From contig JAEUHH010000067.1 of NCBI GenBank assembly GCA_016795505.1, forward strand, positions 1-64,000: a stretch of DNA of 64,000 nucleotides, in the 5' to 3' direction. The notes under the pieces were generated by a model. It searched no databases. It had not been told where the DNA came from and saw nothing but the letters and a program-made list of their open reading frames with translations. The translations under genes were made by a program, and so were the position numbers. The stretch is from Verrucomicrobiales bacterium (GTDB lineage: Bacteria > Verrucomicrobiota > Verrucomicrobiia > Verrucomicrobiales > DEV007). Below are positions 8,734 through 16,575 of this stretch, in pieces (the first letter of the stretch is position 1; each line of letters begins with the position of its first letter).

Positions 8734-9605
8734 GCAAATCCGATTCGTCTCACGACCAGCGGGTGAAGATGCACGAGCTTTCGTCCAGGACCAATTTCCG
8801 GGTTTGCGATGTCTTCCGTGACTCGCAAAAGAGCGTCCCGTTGATCACCTTTGAAGATCACCGATGCACCCTGATCGCATTGTATCACGCGATGAAGAGC
8901 GGGGTGCTCAGCCCGGAGTCGCCCCCCGACCTCATTCGATTCGATCTCCATGACGACGGAAAGTCTCCTAAGTCGGGGGTGGAAAGGCTAAAGCCTTTCA
9001 TCGGATGCTCACCGACTTTGAGGGAGTTTCAGGACTTCGTGGAATGGGAGCTTTCTCCGATGGACGATGATTGGGTCAAGGTGGCTCTGGAACTCGGACT
9101 CGTCCGAAACGTGGTCACCTTCGGCTCAGAGAAATGCGACAGCTTTCCGAAAGGACGAACACCTTACAAGGATCATCGGGATGGCGTTCACGAATGCTGG
9201 ACTTTGAGCCACCTTTGGCATCTATTCGGTTATCAGGGCGACTTGTCTGACCTCGCCCGTCGGGGGCAACTTGCGACTCTTTGGGAAACCCTACAGTGGA
9301 ATGGTCAAGGGTTCCTCCCTCTGGAGCGAGCTTTGATCGTTGATATCGACCTCGACTGCTTCACCCAAAAGGCAGACGGTCAAACGATCGCTCTGCCTTC
9401 GGACATTCTGGAAGCTCGCTTCGAAAACGTGGACACTTCAGGTGACTCCTACCATCGGCCACGGGCATTTCTCTTTGAGTTGATGCGACGCAGCTCGTTC
9501 ATCACCGGCTTTTCTGGGATCAGACTTTGTTTCCGAGACCGGAGTTCCGACTCCGCTAACCATCAGACCGGCACCAATTCCCGGCTCATCATGTGGACGA
9601 GGTAG
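8730..9605 (+). CDS. UPF0489 family protein (arginase-like fold), C-terminus possibly damaged
   Basis: 291 aa, ATG overlapping the stop of the peptidase gene. It has features of the UPF0489 family: VPLITFEDHRCTLIALYHA near residue 40, DLIRFDLHDDG near residue 70, and LIVDIDLDCF near residue 205. The conserved Asp/His residues suggest a metal-dependent hydrolase related to arginase/deacetylase folds. The enzyme activity of the family is not known to me. The C-terminus looks unnatural: where UPF0489 proteins normally continue with an 'ITIARSP'-like motif, this one reads FITGFSGIRLCF and then an Arg/Ser-rich tail whose last 14 codons overlap antisense with the end of the Res gene (9563). I suspect a rearrangement breakpoint near 9530-9600, but a functional protein is possible. 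Confidence 0.7.
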   Translation: MSKSDSSHDQRVKMHELSSRTNFRVCDVFRDSQKSVPLITFEDHRCTLIALYHAMKSGVLSPESPPDLIRFDLHDDGKSPKSGVERLKPFIGCSPTLREFQDFVEWELSPMDDDWVKVALELGLVRNVVTFGSEKCDSFPKGRTPYKDHRDGVHECWTLSHLWHLFGYQGDLSDLARRGQLATLWETLQWNGQGFLPLERALIVDIDLDCFTQKADGQTIALPSDILEARFENVDTSGDSYHRPRAFLFELMRRSSFITGFSGIRLCFRDRSSDSANHQTGTNSRLIMWTR

Positions 9606-12600
9606 GCGAGGTTGTCTTGGATCTCCCCAGGAGACTTTGAGACGAGGAACCGCCACTGACCCATCTTCTTCCAGTTTGTCACGGCCGAGCACCAGCGGCG
9701 AGCCGCCTCGTGCTTGGCGGTGTCCTCCTCGTTCTCGTAGCCCTTAACCTCGAGGATGAGGTTAAGGCCGTTGCTGAGGCGAATCAGGAAGTCTGGATGA
9801 TAGATGTGGGAAACGCCGAGGAACTCATAGGGAATGCGGAAGCCCGAATTGTCGGTCCTCAGGTAGGAGACGACATGAGGTGAGGCCTCGAGCTGGAAGG
9901 CGGCCGCCTGCTCCCACGTTTTCGTATCGAGCACGACCTGGTCGACGTGACTCCTCATGGTGGCGTGGCAGGGCCGGGTCGTGAAGAAGTTGACGTCGTC
10001 GGAGCTACCCCGTGGCGTGAAACGGTTGATGATGGGAAGGATCGCCGGTTCGCCGTCGGCCGTTTCCGGCCGGATCGCTTCGAGCAATTTCTCCACGGTC
10101 CGGCGGTAGTAGCGCTCGATGGCCAGTTCCCGCTGGTCCTGACCGGCCCAGTCGACCTTCCGCTCGCAATACTCCTCCACGATCCGCAGGATTTGAGGGA
10201 AGAGCACCGCCCTGGAGTAGGCCTTGAAATCCTCCCGGGTGACCGAGAGCACTTCGCAGATGTCCTGGGCGATCTGGAACTGGATCGTCTGGAAGTGGTA
10301 GCTCTTGTAGAACTCCTTCCGGTCCACCCGCTTGGTCTCGAAACTAATTTCCGTCAGGTCCCCGACCCGCACACCGACCTGCGGCATGACGAAAAGTTCG
10401 TTGGGATTGCGGAGGACGTCGATGCGCAAGGGCTCGATTTGGGTGAAGTCACAGACTGCCCGGGGCTCTTTGAATTCGATCGTGTAACCCTCAACGATGG
10501 GGAACGTGATCCGCAGATGGGAGCGGTTGGCCAGCGCCTTGACGTGGCTTTTCGGCTTGTCCTCCGGGGCGGGAGCGTTCTTGGCCCTGCCCTTGTAGGG
10601 GATGACCGAAAAGGGAATCCCGTATACGTCCACATATTCGGGGGAGAGCATTTCGGTCTCAGGATCGAAATCGTAGTTCATACGGCGCAGGCCCCGGCCG
10701 ACGACCTGTTCGCAGAGGAGCTGGGATCCGAAGGCTCGCAGGCCGAGGATCTGGGTGACGTTGTTGGCATCCCACCCTTCGGTCAGCATCTGCACCGAGA
10801 CGACGCATCGGATCTGTTCGCCAGCGGTTCCTGCGACACCGACGCTGGCGATCTGGGCGCGCAGACGCTCGGCCTCGTCCTGTTTGGAGAGGCCTTCCTC
10901 GGACTCGGCCTTGTTGAGGAGATCGGTATCGATCCGCAGGGTGACTTTGCTGTTCTCCGTGTTCTGCAGTTCCTCCATGTGGAGCTTGCTCGGACCGTAG
11001 GTGGTGTTGCGGACCTTCTTGGTCTTCTTCCCCTCCTTGATCTCCAGCTCCTCGACCCGCTCACCCGAGATCTGCTCGAAGAAGAACTGCGCAAGATTCA
11101 CGTTGTCGCAGACCACGATCATGACCGGCGGGATGAACTCCTGGCCCGGCTTGGCGTCCATGTGGGTATTGTATCGTTCCTTCCACTGACCAGCCAGAAG
11201 GGTCAGAGCGGAGTTGGCCTCCGTCCAGACGGCGCGTGGATCGGGCTTGCCTCGGACGATCTGGCTTGCGTTGAGCTTGCTGCGGATGTGCTTCCAGAGT
11301 TCGAAAAACTGCGGATCGGGTCGACCCGTGCTGTCACTGACGGGAAGGCGGGGGATTTTCGTGATGCCGGACTCGATTGCATCGACAAGTCCGAAGTCAC
11401 TGACGAGCCAGGGAAAGGGAGAGCCCGGGATATGGCCGGTGCCCTGGAGGTAGAAGGGTGTCGCCGAGAGATCGATCACCGCACTGATGCCGATGGCCTG
11501 ATTGATCCGGTCCAGACCCTCGATCCAGACCGTCGCTTCGGTCTGGTCCTCCTTCGACGCAGCCTCAATCTCGACATCCTTGGCTACCTTGTAGTCGACG
11601 TTCTTCGGACGATAGGCATGGTGCGCTTCGTCATTGAGGACGAGGATGGGTTCGCCCTCCTGGATGTCGAGATCCCTGAGCACACGCGCGGCAAAGGCAG
11701 CGTCGCTTTCTTCCCCCTTGTTGACGACCTTGTAGTTGGCGTCGCCTTCCTTGTGGGGGGATTCCTCGGTCAGTTGGTGCCAGTTCGTCACCATCACCCT
11801 CCCTTGGTGCATCAGAGGGCGCAGGGTATGGGGAGCCATGTCGAACTCGTCGAAATAGTTTCCAGACGCATTGTCGGGCCGGAGCACCTGGAGACGCTCC
11901 TTGACCGTGAGGTTCGGCGCCACGATCAAGACACGATTGGGGAAACGCGGATCGGAAGGCTGACGGCCCCGGTTGCAAAAGGCCCAGGTGATGAGCATGG
12001 CCATCACCACCGTCTTCCCGCTGCCCGTGGCCATCTTGCAGCCGTAGCGGATGAGAGGTGCCCAGTCCGGGTTTACCGGCTGGTCGGATAGAGTCGGGAA
12101 GAAATCCGAAGTTCCGGATGCCGCAGCGAGATCCGGTCGCTGTCCACGGATGAGCTTCAGGTATTCGTCGTGAGTTACCAGGGGCTTCCACTGGGTTCGC
12201 CGGTTGCTGGCGACAATCTCGATGAGGTAGATGACCGTCTCCACCGCTTCGAGCTGACAGAAAAAAAGACGGCGCTTCCGGTCTTTCGCCTGCCAATGCC
12301 GGAGCAGCTCCCTGGTGACGGGGGTGGCGTTCTGGTAGTTCGAGGCGCGCCACTTCCTGAGGTCCTCGCGGAGAGCATTGACCAGGGGCAAGTCGTCTGC
12401 CCCTTGGTCCATCGAGAACATTTCCTGCTGGGCCGACCCGGTCTTCTTGGTGGTCCAGAAGTAGCTCGCCTTGCGTCGGCCGCTGGTCTTGTTAGCCTTG
12501 CCGTCGATGTAGTTCCAGTAGGCCTTCGGCTCGTAATACGGCGAATTGATGATCGGCTCCTCGACGGGAGGCTGCATCGGGAGTTCGTCTTGAAGGGGAT

Positions 12601-12613
12601 CTTTCTTCGACAT
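9563..12613 (-). CDS. Type III-like restriction helicase-endonuclease (Res)
   Basis: 1016-aa superfamily 2 helicase with a C-terminal nuclease. Visible in order: Walker A KMATGSGKT at about residues 192-201, DEAH box (NDEAHHAY) at 327-330, SATPF motif III, the GWDANNV region and the QVVGRGLRR motif VI, then a PD-(D/E)xK site with PDF at about 939 and the LEVKG segment (ExK) at about 954-956. This is the standard layout of type III Res subunits and of the family NCBI calls BPTD_3080 restriction endonuclease. It should translocate on DNA with ATP and cut DNA lacking the modification made by the neighbouring methyltransferase. The start ATG overlaps the stop of the small nuclease gene by one base. 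Last gene of the six-gene array. Confidence 0.9.
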   Translation of the reverse strand: MSKKDPLQDELPMQPPVEEPIINSPYYEPKAYWNYIDGKANKTSGRRKASYFWTTKKTGSAQQEMFSMDQGADDLPLVNALREDLRKWRASNYQNATPVTRELLRHWQAKDRKRRLFFCQLEAVETVIYLIEIVASNRRTQWKPLVTHDEYLKLIRGQRPDLAAASGTSDFFPTLSDQPVNPDWAPLIRYGCKMATGSGKTVVMAMLITWAFCNRGRQPSDPRFPNRVLIVAPNLTVKERLQVLRPDNASGNYFDEFDMAPHTLRPLMHQGRVMVTNWHQLTEESPHKEGDANYKVVNKGEESDAAFAARVLRDLDIQEGEPILVLNDEAHHAYRPKNVDYKVAKDVEIEAASKEDQTEATVWIEGLDRINQAIGISAVIDLSATPFYLQGTGHIPGSPFPWLVSDFGLVDAIESGITKIPRLPVSDSTGRPDPQFFELWKHIRSKLNASQIVRGKPDPRAVWTEANSALTLLAGQWKERYNTHMDAKPGQEFIPPVMIVVCDNVNLAQFFFEQISGERVEELEIKEGKKTKKVRNTTYGPSKLHMEELQNTENSKVTLRIDTDLLNKAESEEGLSKQDEAERLRAQIASVGVAGTAGEQIRCVVSVQMLTEGWDANNVTQILGLRAFGSQLLCEQVVGRGLRRMNYDFDPETEMLSPEYVDVYGIPFSVIPYKGRAKNAPAPEDKPKSHVKALANRSHLRITFPIVEGYTIEFKEPRAVCDFTQIEPLRIDVLRNPNELFVMPQVGVRVGDLTEISFETKRVDRKEFYKSYHFQTIQFQIAQDICEVLSVTREDFKAYSRAVLFPQILRIVEEYCERKVDWAGQDQRELAIERYYRRTVEKLLEAIRPETADGEPAILPIINRFTPRGSSDDVNFFTTRPCHATMRSHVDQVVLDTKTWEQAAAFQLEASPHVVSYLRTDNSGFRIPYEFLGVSHIYHPDFLIRLSNGLNLILEVKGYENEEDTAKHEAARRWCSAVTNWKKMGQWRFLVSKSPGEIQDNLAYLVHMMSRELVPV

Positions 12614-13248
12614 CAGGTTTTCAAAGCAAAAGGTTGTTCGTCGCGTGACTCGAATTCAGCCTTGACCCAGATTCGGTCAAGATCTGCCGATTGGGCTGCC
12701 TCGTAAACGTGCTTCCGGGTGTCGCCATCGAAGGTGCGTATGAACCTCCTCGCCAACCATGAGCTCAAGGCGAATTCGCGGGGATGGCTTCCTTTCAAAA
12801 TCGTCGATCCACTTTGGATTGAGGGGATCGCACCCTGATACTCCTCGATCACGAGGACTTTGGGGTGCTTTGTGATTCTCTCCATTTTTTCAATCTGACC
12901 GATCAGACGTTCCCGCTCTTTCGAGTTCCGCAAGAGTGATCGTCTCTTGCACTGCACTAGGACGGCCTTCCGCTTTGATTCCTTTCCCTGGTGGATGTCG
13001 GCTGAAATTGCCAGGTCCGCTCCTGACGGCGGTTCTGACCCATGCTTGTCATTGGTCATGGTCGACCCTGAGAGCGAAACACTGAAGTTAGATCCGCTGA
13101 AGGAAAATCCGTCCAGCTTCGTGACGAGGGCAGGGTTGTAGTTCGGCTCGCTTCCGTATCGACGAAAATCGAGTTCGCGAATCCTCTTCGCGAGCTGATC
13201 CTCTAGCTCGATCAGATCGAGTTCTTTGATTTTCAGCGGATGATCCAT
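12613..13248 (-). CDS. Small PD-(D/E)xK-like nuclease, unrecognised family
   Basis: 211 aa; ATG at 13248 chosen because it lies 4 bp after the methyltransferase stop and the sequence upstream is methyltransferase read in another frame. The middle of the protein has SGADLAIS (candidate catalytic Asp) followed about 15 residues later by KAVLVQCKRR, a strand ending in QxK. This is the layout of Mrr/restriction-endonuclease-like folds in which Gln may replace Glu. The N-terminal 40 residues are helical and charged. It is translationally linked to both neighbours (4-bp gap upstream, TGATG overlap downstream), so it belongs to the modification/restriction pair. It may be an accessory nuclease or a DNA-binding specificity factor; I do not know a type III system that normally has such a gene. 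Confidence 0.55.
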   Translation of the reverse strand: MDHPLKIKELDLIELEDQLAKRIRELDFRRYGSEPNYNPALVTKLDGFSFSGSNFSVSLSGSTMTNDKHGSEPPSGADLAISADIHQGKESKRKAVLVQCKRRSLLRNSKERERLIGQIEKMERITKHPKVLVIEEYQGAIPSIQSGSTILKGSHPREFALSSWLARRFIRTFDGDTRKHVYEAAQSADLDRIWVKAEFESRDEQPFALKT

Positions 13249-13252
13249 TGGA

Positions 13253-16200
13253 TTAGTCCTCAAGCCTATGCACCCGCAGCACTTCGTTGCCCCGGGGATC
13301 GATGACTTTGACGGCGACGCGGCGGTGTTCGCCGATGGTGAATGGCAGGCTGGTGCCTCCGGACATTTTTTCGAGGATCTCGGCGAGCTCTTCTTCGCGG
13401 GTGTCGCGGAGGGACTTGGCGAGCTTGGCCCAAGCATCCTTGTCGGGGAAGAAGGCTTGGCAGATGCAGAAGGTCTTGCCGTCGTAGTCGGAATCGAGGA
13501 ACCAGGCGGCTACCTTGCCGGCTTTGGTGTCGACGATCTCGTTCTTCACCGGATCGTAGACGTCCATGCCCTCCATGTGGACGACATATCCCTCTTTCTT
13601 CTTCTCGACCCGGGTCCGGGGCTGGCCAAAGACGGTGAAGAGTTGCTGGGTGGTCTGCACGGTGGCGGCCCGCTTCTTTTCGGCGGTGTTGCCCTTGAGG
13701 AGATCGCCGATGAGGACGTCTGGCCGGATCATGGCCATGTGGACGCGCAGCGTCGTGGCGTCGTTGTCATTGGCCTCCTGGATCTTGTCCTGAGCCGAAG
13801 CGTCGAAGGAGAAGGCAGCGAAGTAGAGGTCGTCGTAGCCGCGGGCGATGGCCTGGAAGATGGCGGAAGTGGCCTGGAACGCGGTGACGGCTCCGTGCTC
13901 GGGACCGATGACGATGGCGGCCCGGCGTTTCTCCCCGCCTCCCGCCGGGGAAACCTCGGCCTCGGCATGGAGGAATTCGCTCTCGATGGGGTGGAGCGGG
14001 TCGAAAGAAATGTGTTTGTTCCCCGTGAAGGTGAGCCCATCTTGCCGGAGCAGCGCGAGCATCCGGTCGAGATGGCCTGAGGCATTGGCGACTTTCAGGT
14101 CTGAATCGCCGTCTTCCTCGTCGCCGCCTTCGCGGACCCGGCAGGAAAGATCGCCCTCGGCAAAGGAATCCAGTTCTTCCGGAGCGCCACTGATTGGGGA
14201 CTGAGATTCGGCGCCGCCCTTGAGAGATTTTTCGAGGGGGCGAATGGACTCGACCGTGAAGGGACCGGAGACGCGGACGACACCACGCACCACCTCGGGC
14301 TGATCGACGAGTTCCTCCTGCTCGGCGTTGGCCTCGATGCAGGCGTTCACCTCGTCCATCTTCGCGCGCCACGCCTGCCGGTAGGCAGTGAGCGCGTCTT
14401 GCAAGGGCTGAGGCCAGTCAGGGTCGGTGTCGAAGGGCACTTGCCATTCTTTCCACTCACCGTCGTCCGGGACGGCCTCGCGATAGGCCTCGGCTTGCTT
14501 GGCGGTGATGGCTTTCAAACCCTTTCCGCCTGGGATTGCGGCAATCAGTTTTGGGTCGGTTCCCGGTAGGAGCCAGCGGCGTTGGTCGGAATCGGACAGA
14601 GCTCGAGGGCCGTCGTTCTGATGTTTGTTCGTGAGTTTGCGGACCAGATCTGCCTTCAGCTCCTTGCTGACCTTGGCCAACTCTCGATTCAGCGCTTCCA
14701 GCCTCTTCTCAAGTATGGGCTCGTGTTTTTCGAAGATGGGATCGAGGCTCTTATTCTGAGCAATCGACTTAAGGGTAATGTGTGGGACGGATTTGTAGTG
14801 GAAACCAGTGCCGGGGTTCTTTGGCTTGTCGGGATCGACGCCTTCGCTGGCGTCCTTGGTTTTGTAGGTGTCGAACTTGGCGGTGAGTAGTCGCTGGCGG
14901 GCGATGGCGACAGCGACGCGGGAGCTGTCGATGGTGATCCAACGCCGACCCCATTGCTCGGCAACAAATGCGGTCGTTCCACTGCCACAAGTGGGATCTA
15001 GGACCAGATCGCCTGGTCGAGTAGTCATAAGAAGGCAACGCTCCAAAGCTTTTGTGTTTGTTTGAACGACGTAAACCTTCTGATCCGAAAAACCACTGAC
15101 CGCAGTATCGTCCCAGTGGTCGCCAAGCGGAACTGCCGGGTAATCAGTTTCATAACGTTTTTGGCGGAGTGTCGACCCCAGCCCAAGAATGCGTTCACAA
15201 GAAATGAGTCGTTGGATCCCTTCCGGAACCGTCTTCCAGTGTCGATCGGTTCGACCACCTGTGCCCGGCCAGAATTCTTGTCCGTGAAATTTAATGGGGC
15301 CGGAGCTATTCGCGCTGTGACCGGTTGAGGTTAGATTGTCGTGTTGAAAAAAGATCCAGTCACTAGGGAGTGGTCGAATCCCAGATCGCTCTTCGGACTC
15401 AAGTGGTCGAAATTCGCCCACAGGCGACTCTTTCATTGCGCCCTGAACTGAATAGAGATCGCGAAGATTCTTCTCGGTCAGAATCTGATTGTATCGCGTC
15501 TGCTTCTTGTCCTTTGCATACCAAAGAATGAAATCATGGACCTGAGGAAGATAGTTCGATGCCGCCCATCCTGATTTGCGCATTAAGATCGTAGCTACGC
15601 AATTCTCCGCCCCGAACACCTCATCCATCACCGCCCGGACGCGGTGCAGATTTTCATCCGAAATCTGCACAAACACGCTCCCCGAATCCGTGAGCAACTC
15701 CCGCGCGATGATGAGCCGCTGCTTCAGGTAATCGAGATAAGAGTGGACACCGAGAGTCCAAGTGTCCCGATAGGCTTTGATCATCTCCGGCTCGCGGGTG
15801 AGATCCTCGTTGCCGTCCTTCACATCCCGCTTCCCGACCTCGTTCTGCCAGTTCGACGAAAATTTGATCCCATAAGGCGGGTCGATGTAGATCATCTGCA
15901 CCTTGCCCGCCAACCCCTCGCGTCGGGCCAGCGAAGTCATCACCTGAAGGGAATCCCCGAGAATGAGCCGGTTGGCCCAATCGACATCGTGCTGGTAGAA
16001 CTGCTTCTCGGCCTCGCGGTCGAGCTTCTTCGTCCCGAAGAGATCGTCGTCGAGATCGTCCCGCTCAGCGGCCCGGAGGATGGAACGGGCGGATACCTTC
16101 TCATGGATATGGAGAGCCACGGGGTCCACGGTGAAGGTCTTCTTCTCCCGCTTCGTGCTCCACTCCAGCCAAGGCTGGCGCGAACGCAGGAGGGCATCAC

Positions 16201-16438
16201 CAAGGAGGCGAACCTCCTTCTCCGTGAGCGCGCCGGTCTTCGCTTTCTCCAGCAGGGCTTCGACCTCGGTGGTGAGCGAGTCCGTCGCCCCGGACTCGTC
16301 GAAGCGCAGCACGGGTGTGAGGTGGGGATCGTAGGCGTAAGGGATCTTGGCCGTCTCGACCTCCTGGTCCTTCACCGCCATGCCGGCGGCGGGCAGATTC
16401 TTGCGCTTTTTGTCAGGGTGCTGGTAGGAGGTGGGCAT
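13253..16438 (-). CDS. Type III-like DNA methyltransferase (Mod) with long C-terminal extension
   Basis: 1061 aa. The catalytic motif DPPY (MIYIDPPYGI) is at about residues 186-189 and the S-adenosylmethionine motif LDPTCGSGTT at about 480-490; this order (IV before I) marks a beta-class N6-adenine or N4-cytosine methyltransferase, as in type III Mod proteins. A typical Mod is about 600-650 aa; this one has roughly 350-400 extra C-terminal residues, including acidic linkers around 770-800 and an ordered domain near the end (VAAWFLDSDYDG, CICQAFFPDK). I recognise similar tails only in the large methyltransferases paired with BPTD_3080-type Res proteins. The TRD presumably lies between the two motifs. 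It protects host DNA from the partner Res. 137 bp separate it from the helicase gene upstream. Confidence 0.9.
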   Translation of the reverse strand: MPTSYQHPDKKRKNLPAAGMAVKDQEVETAKIPYAYDPHLTPVLRFDESGATDSLTTEVEALLEKAKTGALTEKEVRLLGDALLRSRQPWLEWSTKREKKTFTVDPVALHIHEKVSARSILRAAERDDLDDDLFGTKKLDREAEKQFYQHDVDWANRLILGDSLQVMTSLARREGLAGKVQMIYIDPPYGIKFSSNWQNEVGKRDVKDGNEDLTREPEMIKAYRDTWTLGVHSYLDYLKQRLIIARELLTDSGSVFVQISDENLHRVRAVMDEVFGAENCVATILMRKSGWAASNYLPQVHDFILWYAKDKKQTRYNQILTEKNLRDLYSVQGAMKESPVGEFRPLESEERSGIRPLPSDWIFFQHDNLTSTGHSANSSGPIKFHGQEFWPGTGGRTDRHWKTVPEGIQRLISCERILGLGSTLRQKRYETDYPAVPLGDHWDDTAVSGFSDQKVYVVQTNTKALERCLLMTTRPGDLVLDPTCGSGTTAFVAEQWGRRWITIDSSRVAVAIARQRLLTAKFDTYKTKDASEGVDPDKPKNPGTGFHYKSVPHITLKSIAQNKSLDPIFEKHEPILEKRLEALNRELAKVSKELKADLVRKLTNKHQNDGPRALSDSDQRRWLLPGTDPKLIAAIPGGKGLKAITAKQAEAYREAVPDDGEWKEWQVPFDTDPDWPQPLQDALTAYRQAWRAKMDEVNACIEANAEQEELVDQPEVVRGVVRVSGPFTVESIRPLEKSLKGGAESQSPISGAPEELDSFAEGDLSCRVREGGDEEDGDSDLKVANASGHLDRMLALLRQDGLTFTGNKHISFDPLHPIESEFLHAEAEVSPAGGGEKRRAAIVIGPEHGAVTAFQATSAIFQAIARGYDDLYFAAFSFDASAQDKIQEANDNDATTLRVHMAMIRPDVLIGDLLKGNTAEKKRAATVQTTQQLFTVFGQPRTRVEKKKEGYVVHMEGMDVYDPVKNEIVDTKAGKVAAWFLDSDYDGKTFCICQAFFPDKDAWAKLAKSLRDTREEELAEILEKMSGGTSLPFTIGEHRRVAVKVIDPRGNEVLRVHRLED

Positions 16439-16468
16439 GGGGAAAACAGCGGCTGGTGGGGCTCGATT

Positions 16469-16503
16469 GACTCAACAGGGTTTGCTGCCCGAGTCAACAG
16501 GGT
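16469..16503. repeat. Direct repeat GASTCAACAGGGT, 22-bp period, within the defense array
   Basis: In the only sizeable gap of the six-gene array, GACTCAACAGGGT (16469-16481) and GAGTCAACAGGGT (16491-16503) are repeated at a 22-bp period, about two helical turns, 30-65 bp upstream of the methyltransferase start. The ACAGGGT core also occurs in intergenic repeats elsewhere in the window (42.25, 47.96, 55.97 and 58.83 kb). It may be an operator controlling the methyltransferase separately, or a member of a dispersed repeat. Confidence 0.6.
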
Positions 16504-16575
16504 AGGGTTGTAGAGAATTTTCCAGAGATGGCAACCCTCGGGGGTTCTCTTCCGGGTCGTTCATGCGCTCCGCGC

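Noticed and set aside
9947-12091. Long plus-strand open frame (714 codons)
   Set aside because: It lies entirely antisense to the Res gene, which has full helicase and nuclease motifs; the plus-strand product is an Asp/Leu/Gly-rich shadow without domains.
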